Shown here one piece after another: positions 26,775 through 35,839 of a stretch of 64,000 nt of DNA (positions within the stretch are counted from its first letter, which is position 1; each line of letters begins with the position of its first letter). The notes beneath the pieces were generated by a model. The model was not told the DNA's origin, searched no databases, and saw only the letters and a list, made by a program, of their open reading frames with translations. The stretch lies in the NCBI GenBank assembly GCA_003249955.1, contig QKHS01000015.1, positions 62,001 through 126,000 on the forward strand, written 5' to 3'. This DNA is from Bacteroidales bacterium. GTDB lineage: Bacteria; Bacteroidota; Bacteroidia; Bacteroidales; ML635J-15. The translations under genes were made by a program, and so were the position numbers.

Positions 26775-29702
26775 ATGAAGAAATTAACACTAGGTTTGAT
26801 TGGATCGCTGGTTATCATTTCGGGGATAATTTTTATTAATGTTTCTTTAAGTTCTGAAAAGAAATATGTTCCCCGCAGCGAAAATGAGATGATAGTTGAA
26901 AAAACTATCCACGGGGCAGCAGAATGGCAGGCAAACAGAAGGAACAATTTGCTTACCGGTTCGGTTGACATTCGCGACATTGATAAAGCACTAAATCAGA
27001 TATCATTACTTAAAAAGAGTAAAAGCAGTTCAGAATACAACTGGACAGAATTAGGTCCTACAAATATCGGAGGACGTTGCCGTTCAATTCTTTTTAACAA
27101 AACTAACCCTGATGTCATTTATGCAGGCGGAGTTTCAGGCGGATTATGGAAATCTACAACCGCAGGTAATTCATGGACTCAGGTAAAATATGCCGGCGAT
27201 ACTGAATCTAATGATATTCCTAACTTAAACGTTGGAGCAATATGCCAGGATGCAGCAGGCACAATATATTTCGGTACAGGAGAAGGATTTTATCAGGGTT
27301 ATGGAACCGGATCAAGAGGATTTGAAGGTGCCGGAATGTGGAAATCAACTGACGGAAACACTTTTACCAGAATTGAATCTACATGGTCAACATCTGAAAG
27401 CAAAAATACTTTCGTTTATGTTAATAAATTGGTTGCTCACCCAACAATTGCAGGTAAAATATTTGCTGCAACAAATCAGGGTATCCAAATGACTACAGAC
27501 GGTGGTACTACATGGGAAAATCCTGTTCTTAATGTTGCAAACTTCCCGATTAAAGAATTTGCAGGTGACGTAAAAATAAGCTCTGACGGAAACTTCCTTA
27601 TTGCAGATGTTGGAATAGCCGCATACGTTTCTTATGAAGGTGGTGCCAGCGGAACATGGACAAAGGTTACAGGCACCGGAGAAGGCAAGCTACCTACAAA
27701 CTCTTCAAGAACTGAATTTGCAATTGCTCCTACAAATTCAAATATTGTTTATGCTCAATGTACAAAATCTGACGGTAGCTTATTAAATGTATATCGTTCT
27801 GATGATAAAGGCCAGACATGGTATATTATTGGTCCCGGAGGATCAACAAACTTTAATACTCTCGGAAATCAGGGAACATATGATAATGTTATCGCAGTTT
27901 TTCCTAATGATGAAGACAGAATTATTCTTGGCGGACAATACGCTTTATGGACATGGGGAAAAAATGAAGGTTGGAACTTAAAAACATACTGGAGCATTGA
28001 TGTAAACGATTTACAATATGTTCATGCAGACCAGCATGCATTGGTTTTCCACCCGACAAATCCTGACATTATATTCTGCGGATCTGACGGAGGTATCCAC
28101 AGATCAACAGACGGTGGTGACACATGGCAGCTCAAAAATAAATATTTCAACGTAACTCAGTTTTATGCTATATCTCACGGCATCGTTGATAATGAAATAT
28201 TAGGAGGAACCCAGGATAACGGATCAATTCTGCTAAACCCTGCAAACACTACAAGCACAGGAACTTCTCATGAATATTATGAAGTTACCGGTGGTGACGG
28301 TGGATATGCTGAAATATCTCAAATAAATCCTAACATTGTTTTTACTACTATTTATTACGGACAATTGTACAGAAGTGATGAAAAAGGAGCTGAAGGATCT
28401 ATAGAAAGCCCTTATAGCTCAAGAGTTACTGCAACTGTCTCAGGTATAGGAGATGAAACAGCAGGACATCCTTTTGTTACTCCGATTGCACTTTGGGAAA
28501 GTTTTTACGATATTAATTCTATTGATACCGTAATTAAAATAGCTCCCCGTGATTATACCGCAGGAGAAGTTGTAGATATTGAAAGTAACGTTCCTGATAA
28601 ATATTTCAGTGTAACTCTTGATCAGGCTGTTGCTGAAGATGATACAATCAGAGTTTTAGACACTTACCAATCTTTGTTTTCTGTAGGTTTTAACGGAAGT
28701 GTTTGGGTTACCCGTGATGCTCTCAGTATGAGAAAATCTGCAAACTGGGTACCGGTTGCTTCAATACCCGGAGAAGTAGTTAATAATATGGAATGGTCAA
28801 ATGATGGTGACATCCTATATGTTGCTACAGATGCCGGTTTAAATTCAAATGTTTACAGAGTTAAAGGTTTTGTAGAAAACAGAACTGCAACCCAGATGGA
28901 CAATACTAATGAAGCATACGGACTTGAAGTTGCTAAAATTGCATCTTTCAGCAATCGTACTATCACAGGAATGGGTGTTGATCCTGAAGTTCAGGGTAAT
29001 TTAGTTATTACTTTAGGTAACTATGGCTCTTCTAACTTTATTTATTACTCTACAAGTGCAAATGTTGCTCCGGCTATAAGTTCAGGTCAGGGTAGCTTTA
29101 CTGCAAAACAAGGTAACTTACCTGCAATGCCGGCTTATGATGCTGTTGTTTTGTGGAGCGATTCCAGAAAAGTTGTTGTAGGTACAGAATTCGGAGTTTA
29201 TTCAACCGATGACATTACTGCAGAAAATCCTGTATGGAATGACCAGAATCAAAACGGATTTGATTACGTGCCAACTTATAGCCTTCGTCAGCAGACACAT
29301 CGTAATGGATGGATTGAAGAGTTAAATACAGATTCAGGTGTAAGAAATCATGGATATATTTATGCCGGAACACACGGTAGAGGCGTATTTGTTTGCAAAT
29401 CTTTTGCTGGTCCTACAAACATACAGGAGAATGTTGCCGCTGCTGTAACTACCTCAATCAGCGTGTTCCCTAATCCTGCAAACGATGAGACTAATTTCAA
29501 TATCAGCATTTCAAAGAGTTCACCTGTTCAGGTATCAATATTTGACATACAAGGAAAACTTGTTGATGTTGTTAATTACTCTAACCTTAGCTCAGGCAGA
29601 CACTCTGAAAAATATAACTGCTCAGCTCTTAAAGCAGGCGTTTATATAGTAAGAATGAAAGCCGGAACAAATGTTCAAACGACCAAACTTATTGTTAAAT
29701 AA
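26775..29702 (+). CDS. Type IX-secreted beta-propeller protein (BNR/sortilin-like repeats)
   Basis: A 975-residue exported protein. Recurrent motifs W(K)ST(D/T)G(G)xTW, for example GLWKSTTAGNSWTQ, MTTDGGTTWEN and HRSTDGGDTWQL, are BNR/Asp-box blades. They form one or two sialidase/VPS10-type propellers over residues about 80-880. The last 80 residues (SVFPNPANDETNF ... AGVYIVRMKAG ... KLIVK) are a type A sorting domain of the type IX system. Although often called glycosyl hydrolases, such proteins show no catalytic triad that I can identify. The ATG at 26775 is preferred to the GTG at 26769. Confidence 0.88.
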   Translation: MKKLTLGLIGSLVIISGIIFINVSLSSEKKYVPRSENEMIVEKTIHGAAEWQANRRNNLLTGSVDIRDIDKALNQISLLKKSKSSSEYNWTELGPTNIGGRCRSILFNKTNPDVIYAGGVSGGLWKSTTAGNSWTQVKYAGDTESNDIPNLNVGAICQDAAGTIYFGTGEGFYQGYGTGSRGFEGAGMWKSTDGNTFTRIESTWSTSESKNTFVYVNKLVAHPTIAGKIFAATNQGIQMTTDGGTTWENPVLNVANFPIKEFAGDVKISSDGNFLIADVGIAAYVSYEGGASGTWTKVTGTGEGKLPTNSSRTEFAIAPTNSNIVYAQCTKSDGSLLNVYRSDDKGQTWYIIGPGGSTNFNTLGNQGTYDNVIAVFPNDEDRIILGGQYALWTWGKNEGWNLKTYWSIDVNDLQYVHADQHALVFHPTNPDIIFCGSDGGIHRSTDGGDTWQLKNKYFNVTQFYAISHGIVDNEILGGTQDNGSILLNPANTTSTGTSHEYYEVTGGDGGYAEISQINPNIVFTTIYYGQLYRSDEKGAEGSIESPYSSRVTATVSGIGDETAGHPFVTPIALWESFYDINSIDTVIKIAPRDYTAGEVVDIESNVPDKYFSVTLDQAVAEDDTIRVLDTYQSLFSVGFNGSVWVTRDALSMRKSANWVPVASIPGEVVNNMEWSNDGDILYVATDAGLNSNVYRVKGFVENRTATQMDNTNEAYGLEVAKIASFSNRTITGMGVDPEVQGNLVITLGNYGSSNFIYYSTSANVAPAISSGQGSFTAKQGNLPAMPAYDAVVLWSDSRKVVVGTEFGVYSTDDITAENPVWNDQNQNGFDYVPTYSLRQQTHRNGWIEELNTDSGVRNHGYIYAGTHGRGVFVCKSFAGPTNIQENVAAAVTTSISVFPNPANDETNFNISISKSSPVQVSIFDIQGKLVDVVNYSNLSSGRHSEKYNCSALKAGVYIVRMKAGTNVQTTKLIVK

Positions 29703-29715
29703 CATTTATTAAACT

Positions 29716-29750
29716 GAAAAAAAGCCTCAGTAATTTGAGGCTTTTTTTTT
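29716..29750 (+). terminator. Terminator before gapA
   Basis: AAAAAAAGCCTCA / GTAATT / TGAGGCTTTTTTTT, 14 bases after the propeller gene. Its last T is the first base of the gapA -7 box. Confidence 0.92.
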
Positions 29751-29757
29751 AATTTTG
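29750..29757 (+). promoter_or_regulatory. -7 promoter box TAATTTTG for gapA
   Basis: TAnnTTTG box 23 bases before the ATG. It abuts the preceding terminator, so the -33 region lies within the terminator stem. Confidence 0.6.
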
Positions 29758-29780
29758 CATCAAATTTAAATTATATAGTC

Positions 29781-30788
29781 ATGACAAAAATTAAAGTTGC
29801 GATTAATGGATTCGGAAGAATCGGACGTAATGTTTTTAAGATTGCTTTCGACAAGAATGATATCGAAATTATCGGTATTAATGATTTAACGAACACTAAA
29901 ACACTGGCTCATTTATTAAAATACGATTCCACCCAGGGAAAATTTGACCGAAATATTAGCTTTAATGATACATCAATTATTGTTGAAGGAAAAGAAATCA
30001 AAGTAAGTGCAGAAAGAAACCCTGCTCAGATTCCATGGAGTGAAAAACCGGATGTTGTAATTGAATCAACAGGTATATTTACATCAAAAGAAAGCCCTAA
30101 AGGTGGTTATGGTGATCACATTAAAAACGGAGCTAAAAAAGTTATTCTTTGCGTACCGGCTAAAGACGCAATAGATGCTATGATTGTTCTTGGAGTAAAT
30201 GATGAAATAATAACCCCGGAACTACAATGCGTTTCAAATGCTTCATGTACAACAAACTGTATGGCTCCTGTAGTAAAAATACTTAATGACAATTTTGGTA
30301 TTGAGCATGGGTTAATGACAACTATCCATTCTTACACTAATGATCAGGTTATTCTTGATGGCCCTCACAATGACTTAAGAAGAGCCCGTTCATGCGCTGT
30401 CTCTCAGATACCTACAACAACAGGTGCAGCAAAAGCTGTAGGTAAAGTATTACCTGAACTTAGCGGGAAACTTGACGGCATGGCTATGAGAGTTCCTACT
30501 CCTACCGGGTCATCTGTTGATTTGATTGTAAATTTAAAAACCGATGTTACTATTGAACAGGTTCATAAAGTAATAAGAGAAGCTGCAGAAGGACCTTTAA
30601 AAGGCATATTGGAATACTCTGAAGAACCTATTGTATCAATAGACATAGTTCACAACCCTCATTCCGGAATTTTTGATGCAGGATGCACTATGCTAAAAGG
30701 AAGAATGCTTAAAACATTAACATGGTATGACAACGAATGGGGATATTCAAACAGAGTTGTTGACCTTATTCCAAGATTATTAAAATAA
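29781..30788 (+). CDS. gapA: Type I glyceraldehyde-3-phosphate dehydrogenase
   Basis: A 335-residue glycolytic enzyme that oxidises glyceraldehyde 3-phosphate to 1,3-bisphosphoglycerate. The Rossmann motif INGFGRIGRNV (about 7-17) and acidic residue in GINDLTN point to NAD preference. The catalytic site SNASCTTNC has Cys156, and the NEWGYSNRVVDL ending is typical. Monocistronic, with promoter and bidirectional-type terminator. Confidence 0.97.
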   Translation: MTKIKVAINGFGRIGRNVFKIAFDKNDIEIIGINDLTNTKTLAHLLKYDSTQGKFDRNISFNDTSIIVEGKEIKVSAERNPAQIPWSEKPDVVIESTGIFTSKESPKGGYGDHIKNGAKKVILCVPAKDAIDAMIVLGVNDEIITPELQCVSNASCTTNCMAPVVKILNDNFGIEHGLMTTIHSYTNDQVILDGPHNDLRRARSCAVSQIPTTTGAAKAVGKVLPELSGKLDGMAMRVPTPTGSSVDLIVNLKTDVTIEQVHKVIREAAEGPLKGILEYSEEPIVSIDIVHNPHSGIFDAGCTMLKGRMLKTLTWYDNEWGYSNRVVDLIPRLLK

Positions 30789-30804
30789 TAATATAACATA
30801 AAAT

Positions 30805-30838
30805 AAAAAATGCGTGCCGGACTGACACGCATTTTTTA
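30805..30838 (+). terminator. Shared terminator of gapA and the convergent permease gene
   Basis: AAAAAATGCGTG / CCGGACTGA / CACGCATTTTTT is symmetrical with A-run and T-run, so it can terminate from both sides. Confidence 0.88.
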
Positions 30839-30840
30839 TT

Positions 30841-32082
30841 TTATTCATATCTTAAAGCCACAATCGGGTCAAGTTTTGAAGCTTTTACTGCCGGTAGATA
30901 ACCGGAAGCAATACCTACGATGAAGCACAAAAATACTCCCAGTAAAACCCATAACCACGGAACGATAAAATCACCACCTGTGAAAATTGTAATAAGGTTT
31001 CCGGCAATTATACCCAAAATAATACCTAAAACACCTCCCAACTGGCCTATAAATACAGACTCAAAAAGAAACTGTTGTTTAATGGTTCCTGATTTTGCCC
31101 CCAAAGCTTTTCTTATACCGATTTCACGTGTTCTTTCCGAAACAGAAACCAGCATAATATTCATCAAACCTATAGAGGCTCCGAGTAAAGTAATCAACCC
31201 TATAATAGTTGCACCTATTGTTACTACAGAAATATTATCAAGAAGCATATTCGCCAGGCTATCGCTTTTTCGTAATGCAAAGTTGTTCTGATCATAAACA
31301 GTCAGCTTTCTGATATTTCTGAATATCCCTTCTGCCTCTCCTACTGCTAATTCGAGCATCAGCGGATCATCAGGCATAACACTAATTACATAGCTATTAT
31401 CTGATGATGAAAAATTCTGCCTGGCATTATTCAATGGTATAAGACATATTTTGTCTCCGCTTCCGCCAAAACTTGTTCCTTTCTCTTCAAGCACTCCTAC
31501 AACCCGGTAACGTACATTTCCCACAGATATAAATTTTTCCAGAGGGCTTTCTTCAGAAGTGAACAGTAATTTTGCCAGCTCACTGCCAATAATTATTATG
31601 TTCTCACCAGATAAAACTTCATTTGCTGTAAAATTCCTTCCCAGATTTATATTTTTCCCGGAAGTTATTAAATATTCTTCATCTACACCATAAACTGCAA
31701 TATTAGGATCTGTCTTTTCTTCCAGATATTTTATTGTAGCTGTTCCCGAACATGTTACCGATAGACTTATTCTGGCCGGAAATTCAAATTCATCTTTAAA
31801 CCTTATTGCTTCTTCATAAGTAATCTTGCGATTCTCAACATTACGGTGATTTCCACCATGTTGCTCCGACCTCTGCTGACGAATTGTAAATGTGTTCGCA
31901 CCCATACTCTGAAATTCACTGCTGATAGTGTTCTTAATAGAATCTACCGCTGTAAGAATTCCGACCAGAGCCATAATTCCAATAGCAATAATAAGCACAG
32001 TAAGAATTGTGCGAAGCAGGTTTGACCTTATCGCATTTACTGATATCTTAATATTATCTAATAATAATCCGCTTATTCGCAT
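30841..32082 (-). CDS. MacB-like ABC transporter permease
   Basis: A 413-residue membrane protein with the MacB/FtsX architecture. It has one membrane helix (about 20-42), a large periplasmic domain (about 50-280) and three C-terminal helices (FtsX domain, about 285-405). RTREIGIRKALGAK, the coupling-helix motif, is present. MacB-type mechanotransmission systems act on periplasmic substrates such as lipoproteins, toxins or peptides. No ATPase or membrane-fusion gene is adjacent, so the partner ATPase is encoded elsewhere. Confidence 0.9.
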   Translation of the reverse strand: MRISGLLLDNIKISVNAIRSNLLRTILTVLIIAIGIMALVGILTAVDSIKNTISSEFQSMGANTFTIRQQRSEQHGGNHRNVENRKITYEEAIRFKDEFEFPARISLSVTCSGTATIKYLEEKTDPNIAVYGVDEEYLITSGKNINLGRNFTANEVLSGENIIIIGSELAKLLFTSEESPLEKFISVGNVRYRVVGVLEEKGTSFGGSGDKICLIPLNNARQNFSSSDNSYVISVMPDDPLMLELAVGEAEGIFRNIRKLTVYDQNNFALRKSDSLANMLLDNISVVTIGATIIGLITLLGASIGLMNIMLVSVSERTREIGIRKALGAKSGTIKQQFLFESVFIGQLGGVLGIILGIIAGNLITIFTGGDFIVPWLWVLLGVFLCFIVGIASGYLPAVKASKLDPIVALRYE

Positions 32083-32312
32083 CCTACAAATTTAATTGAA
32101 TATCTGATATGTTTTATATTGAATTTGATTTTAACAAAACTTTAATACGATATTTTACATCAGATTAATGAATACAATACCCGTAATATTATTTTCAGAT
32201 ATAAGAATAATAATCAATTAAAATTATTTACCCGAACCATTTTCATTTCATGTAATACAAGACCAATCAAAGCCTCTTTCTCAAAATATAATTTTATACA
32301 ATAAGCCTGTTA

Positions 32313-32340
32313 TTACATAATACATTGACGATTTATGTAA
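32313..32340. promoter_or_regulatory. Candidate operator dyad upstream of the TonB receptor
   Basis: TTACATAA and TTATGTAA are exact reverse complements around a 12-base spacer. The dyad ends 20 bases before the -7 box, where it would overlap the -33 region. Confidence 0.4.
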
Positions 32341-32360
32341 AAACATAAGTATTTTATTGT

Positions 32361-32368
32361 TATTTTTG
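32361..32368 (+). promoter_or_regulatory. -7 promoter box TATTTTTG for the TonB receptor
   Basis: TAnnTTTG box giving a leader of about 65 bases before the ATG at 32438. Confidence 0.5.
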
Positions 32369-32437
32369 GTTATTACTAAACAAAATCAACTGTTTATTGT
32401 TTTCAAATAAAGATTAAACAAAATAAATATTGACAAT

Positions 32438-34831
32438 ATGAAATACTCGATATCATTTTATATAATTTTTATCCTGATTGCAATTTCCGGCTATGCTCAG
32501 GTAGGCAGGGTTACAGGTAGAATTTACAACGAGATAAACAATGAAGCTCTGCCGTTTTCCAATATTTATATTGAAGGGACAGACTACGGAGCAACTTCTG
32601 ATTTCGACGGGAATTTTATTATCAGCGGACTTAATCCTGGAATTTACAGACTTACAGTATCATCTCTCGGTTTTGAGACCAGAATGTCTGAAGAGATACA
32701 GGTGACTCCCGGAAAAACTGCAACCGTAAATATCCCGATGCGTGAATCTGCCGTAACACTTTCTGAAGTAACTGTAAAAGCCCAAATGTTCAAAAAGAAT
32801 GATGAGTCTCCGGTATCACTTCGAAACATAGGCCTTTCGGAAATTGAAAACTCTCCCGGCGCAAACAGGGATATTTCTAAAGTAATTCAGAATTTGCCCG
32901 GAGTTGCTGCTATCCCCGGACAAAACCGCAATGATGTGATTGTTCGCGGAGGAGCATCAAACGAAAGCAAGTTTTATCTTGATGATGTTGAAATCCCCAA
33001 TATCAACCACTTTGCGACTCAGGGAGCAAGCGGAGGCACAAACGGAATATTAAACGCCGACTTTATCCGTGAAGTCGATTTCTACTCAGGAGCTTTTCCT
33101 GCAAACCGCGGTAACGCTCTAAGCGGAGTTTTTAATTTCAAACAAATTGACGGGAATAAAGAAGAAACCCGTTTCCGCGGAAGTCTGGGAGCCTCGGATG
33201 TATCCTTAACTCTGGACGGCCCGTTATCAGATAATACTACTTATATTGTTTCTGCACGCAGGTCTTACCTCAATTTTCTTTTTAAACTTATAGGGCTTCC
33301 TTTTTTACCAACGTTTAATGATATGCAATTTAAAGTCAAACACAAAATAAACGACCGCAGCGAAATCACATTTGTAGGACTGGGAGCTTACGACATTAAT
33401 GTTTTGGATCGTGACATAAAAAATCCGACAGAGTTTCAGTCCTATATTTTAGGTTATTTATCGGAAAGTGAACAATGGACTTACACTTTGGGAACTGTAT
33501 ATAAACTATTCCGTGACAATGGCTACACAACTCTTGTCGGTAGCAGGAACATGCTAAACAACCGATACTACAAATACAAAAATAACATAACGGAAGATGC
33601 AAACCTGCTAAACAATTACAGTTCCTTCGAAGCAGAAAACAAATTCAGAATCGAAGATTTCTTCAAAACCGACAACAACTTCAGAATAAATTACGGGGCA
33701 AACTTTGAATATGCAAGATATTTCAATGATACTTATCTTAATGTATATACCCCGTACGGACAACAGGAAGTAACATATGAATCCAATCTTGATATGTTTA
33801 AATACGGAGCTTTCGGACAAATTTCAAAATCCGTAATAGGCAACAGGCTAAGCCTTTCTTTCGGACTCAGAATGGATGGAAACGAATACTCAGCTTCAAT
33901 GTCAAATCCACTGGAACAACTTTCGCCAAGATTCTCAGCATCATTTGATATAACCGAAAAATTAAGCGTTAATATGAACACCGGAAGATACTTTTTGCTG
34001 CCATCATATACCAGCCTTGGATACAGAAACAATGAAAATATTCTTGTAAATAAACAAAATGATATCAGATACATTGAGTCTGACCATTTTATCGGAGGAC
34101 TCGCATACAGGCCTTCCGCATCTTCAATAATAAGCATTGAGGGATTTTATAAGATGTACGACAAATACCCTTTTTCGGTTAAAGATTCTCTGGTTTTAGC
34201 TTTTAAGCCTGTTGATTTCGGAGTTTTAGGCGACGAGGAAATTATAAGTACCGGTAAGGGACATGCTTACGGTTTTGAAATCCTTAGTCAGAACAGACTT
34301 AAGAGCGATTTAAATATTACTGTGTCATATACTTATGCTGTAAGCGAATTTAAAAACACTTCAGGTAATTATATCCCTACATCATGGGATAACAGACATA
34401 TTCTTACCATTACGGCCACAAAAAAGTTTAAAAACAACTGGTTTATAGGATTTAAATGGAGATATGCCGGAGGTTTACCATACACCCCTTACGATTTGGA
34501 AACATCTTCAAATATTGTAGCATGGGATTTAAGAGGCACTCCATATTTCGATTATTCACAACTAAACCAATTAAGATTTAAACCTTTTCACCAGTTAGAT
34601 TTAAGAATTGACAAAACTTTCAACTTTAAAAACAGTTCTCTTAAATTTTACATCGACATTCAGAATGCATATAATTTTAAATCTCAGACTCAGGATATTT
34701 ACACAAATCTTGATGCTGAAGGAAACGTATTATACGATACAGAGAATCCTGAAAATTACAAATTACGCAAAATTATCTCTGACGGAAGCGGAACAATTGT
34801 TCCAACATTAGGAATAATAATCGATTTTTAA
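32438..34831 (+). CDS. TonB-dependent receptor with N-terminal carboxypeptidase-regulatory domain
   Basis: A 797-residue outer-membrane receptor. It has a signal peptide (ISGYAQ), a CarboxypepD-reg-like domain (about 25-108, GRVTGRIYNE ... GFETRMSEEI), a plug (about 120-230 with IVRGGASNESKFYLDD) and a 22-strand-type barrel to the end. It has no SusD partner, so it is not a classical SusCD pair. The RGG...YLDDVEIPNINHFATQG plug segment is shared with a group of Bacteroidota receptors of unknown ligand. The secreted gene 26 bases downstream is probably cotranscribed. Confidence 0.9.
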   Translation: MKYSISFYIIFILIAISGYAQVGRVTGRIYNEINNEALPFSNIYIEGTDYGATSDFDGNFIISGLNPGIYRLTVSSLGFETRMSEEIQVTPGKTATVNIPMRESAVTLSEVTVKAQMFKKNDESPVSLRNIGLSEIENSPGANRDISKVIQNLPGVAAIPGQNRNDVIVRGGASNESKFYLDDVEIPNINHFATQGASGGTNGILNADFIREVDFYSGAFPANRGNALSGVFNFKQIDGNKEETRFRGSLGASDVSLTLDGPLSDNTTYIVSARRSYLNFLFKLIGLPFLPTFNDMQFKVKHKINDRSEITFVGLGAYDINVLDRDIKNPTEFQSYILGYLSESEQWTYTLGTVYKLFRDNGYTTLVGSRNMLNNRYYKYKNNITEDANLLNNYSSFEAENKFRIEDFFKTDNNFRINYGANFEYARYFNDTYLNVYTPYGQQEVTYESNLDMFKYGAFGQISKSVIGNRLSLSFGLRMDGNEYSASMSNPLEQLSPRFSASFDITEKLSVNMNTGRYFLLPSYTSLGYRNNENILVNKQNDIRYIESDHFIGGLAYRPSASSIISIEGFYKMYDKYPFSVKDSLVLAFKPVDFGVLGDEEIISTGKGHAYGFEILSQNRLKSDLNITVSYTYAVSEFKNTSGNYIPTSWDNRHILTITATKKFKNNWFIGFKWRYAGGLPYTPYDLETSSNIVAWDLRGTPYFDYSQLNQLRFKPFHQLDLRIDKTFNFKNSSLKFYIDIQNAYNFKSQTQDIYTNLDAEGNVLYDTENPENYKLRKIISDGSGTIVPTLGIIIDF

Positions 34832-34856
34832 GCTAATTTATGAACATTACATAAAA

Positions 34857-35609
34857 ATGAAACACATGAAAACAATAATTATAACATCTCTGGTTATCCT
34901 TACAATGACAGCAAGCTCATTTGCAGGTACAAAGACAGAACAAGCAAGAAAAAAGAAACCCGGAAAAGAGATTATAGAAACCAATATTAACGGTAATGGT
35001 TATACAATAGAACTTGACTTTACCGCAGGGAAAGGCCATAATAATCCAAGTTTTGCAATATGGACAGAGACAATGGACGAAAAGTTTATACAGGAAATTT
35101 TTGTTACCAGATCTGTTTCTACAGGAATATACAGATATGGAGACGCATCCTCCGGAAAATGGGAAGCAGGAGAAAAAATGTATAAGGCGACATTACCATA
35201 CTTTTTTCATAAAAGAACTTTAAACGCAGAAATACCGACTCCGGACAAGCCAATAATTGATGCTTACACAGGAGCTACTCCTAAAAAAGATTTTCTCCTT
35301 AAATCAAAGACCGACCCGAAAACCGATGGAAAATTCAGAATTCTTATGGAAATAAATCAGGCATGGGACTCCAACGATTACTGGCACAATGCAAAATATC
35401 CTGATGAACCCGAATATCATAACTCCTGCCAGCCATCACTGGTTTATGCCGTAACAATTGACCCCGAAAACCTGATGGACGAATATACGATGAATCCAAT
35501 CGGCCACGGGCATTATTCAGGTAAAGACGGGAAACTTTATACCGACTTAAGCACTTTTACAACTGCACTAAAGATCGCAGAAAGGATTAAAATAGTTGTA
35601 AAAAAATAG
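34857..35609 (+). CDS. Secreted partner protein of the TonB receptor (possibly DUF2271-like)
   Basis: A 250-residue protein with a signal peptide (cleavage near SFAG). The mature part contains PSFAIWTETMDEKFIQE and, in the middle, PIIDAYTGATPKKDF, then a His/Tyr/Trp-rich stretch (WDSNDYWHNAK). The pattern resembles periplasmic proteins of the DUF2271 type found with TonB receptors and flavin-linked membrane reductases, but I hold this weakly. It lies 25 bases after the receptor gene, so a joint role in uptake is likely. Confidence 0.65.
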   Translation: MKHMKTIIITSLVILTMTASSFAGTKTEQARKKKPGKEIIETNINGNGYTIELDFTAGKGHNNPSFAIWTETMDEKFIQEIFVTRSVSTGIYRYGDASSGKWEAGEKMYKATLPYFFHKRTLNAEIPTPDKPIIDAYTGATPKKDFLLKSKTDPKTDGKFRILMEINQAWDSNDYWHNAKYPDEPEYHNSCQPSLVYAVTIDPENLMDEYTMNPIGHGHYSGKDGKLYTDLSTFTTALKIAERIKIVVKK

Positions 35610-35839
35610 TCACTTGCTTTTTATTATTTCTTTGTTTTTCAATGGGAAGTTACTATATAATATTTCTTCAATTAACCCCACTGTTAATTCATTATTATAT
35701 TGTTAAAAATATTTATTAAAACAAAACCTACTAAAAAAATTTTATATACTTTTAGCATTTATATAAACAACGCTGTTAATTAAACAACAAACGACATGTT
35801 CATATTCTGATTAACATGTTGTTTCTAAAAAGGCTAACA

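Larger units (their letters stand above)
32083..32437. other. Divergent intergenic region (355 bases)
   Basis: No ORF is supported. It holds the -7 box TATTTTTG (32361-32368) for the TonB receptor and an 8-bp dyad TTACATAA / TTATGTAA (32313-32320 and 32333-32340) just upstream of it. The remainder is AT-rich without clear signals. Confidence 0.6.

Noticed and set aside
26775-29702. Sialidase activity of the BNR-repeat protein
   Set aside because: Asp-box repeats are present, but I cannot identify the Arg triad and catalytic residues of sialidases.
32438-35609. SusC/SusD polysaccharide-utilisation locus
   Set aside because: No SusD-like lipoprotein and no glycoside hydrolase accompanies the receptor; the partner is a small secreted protein.
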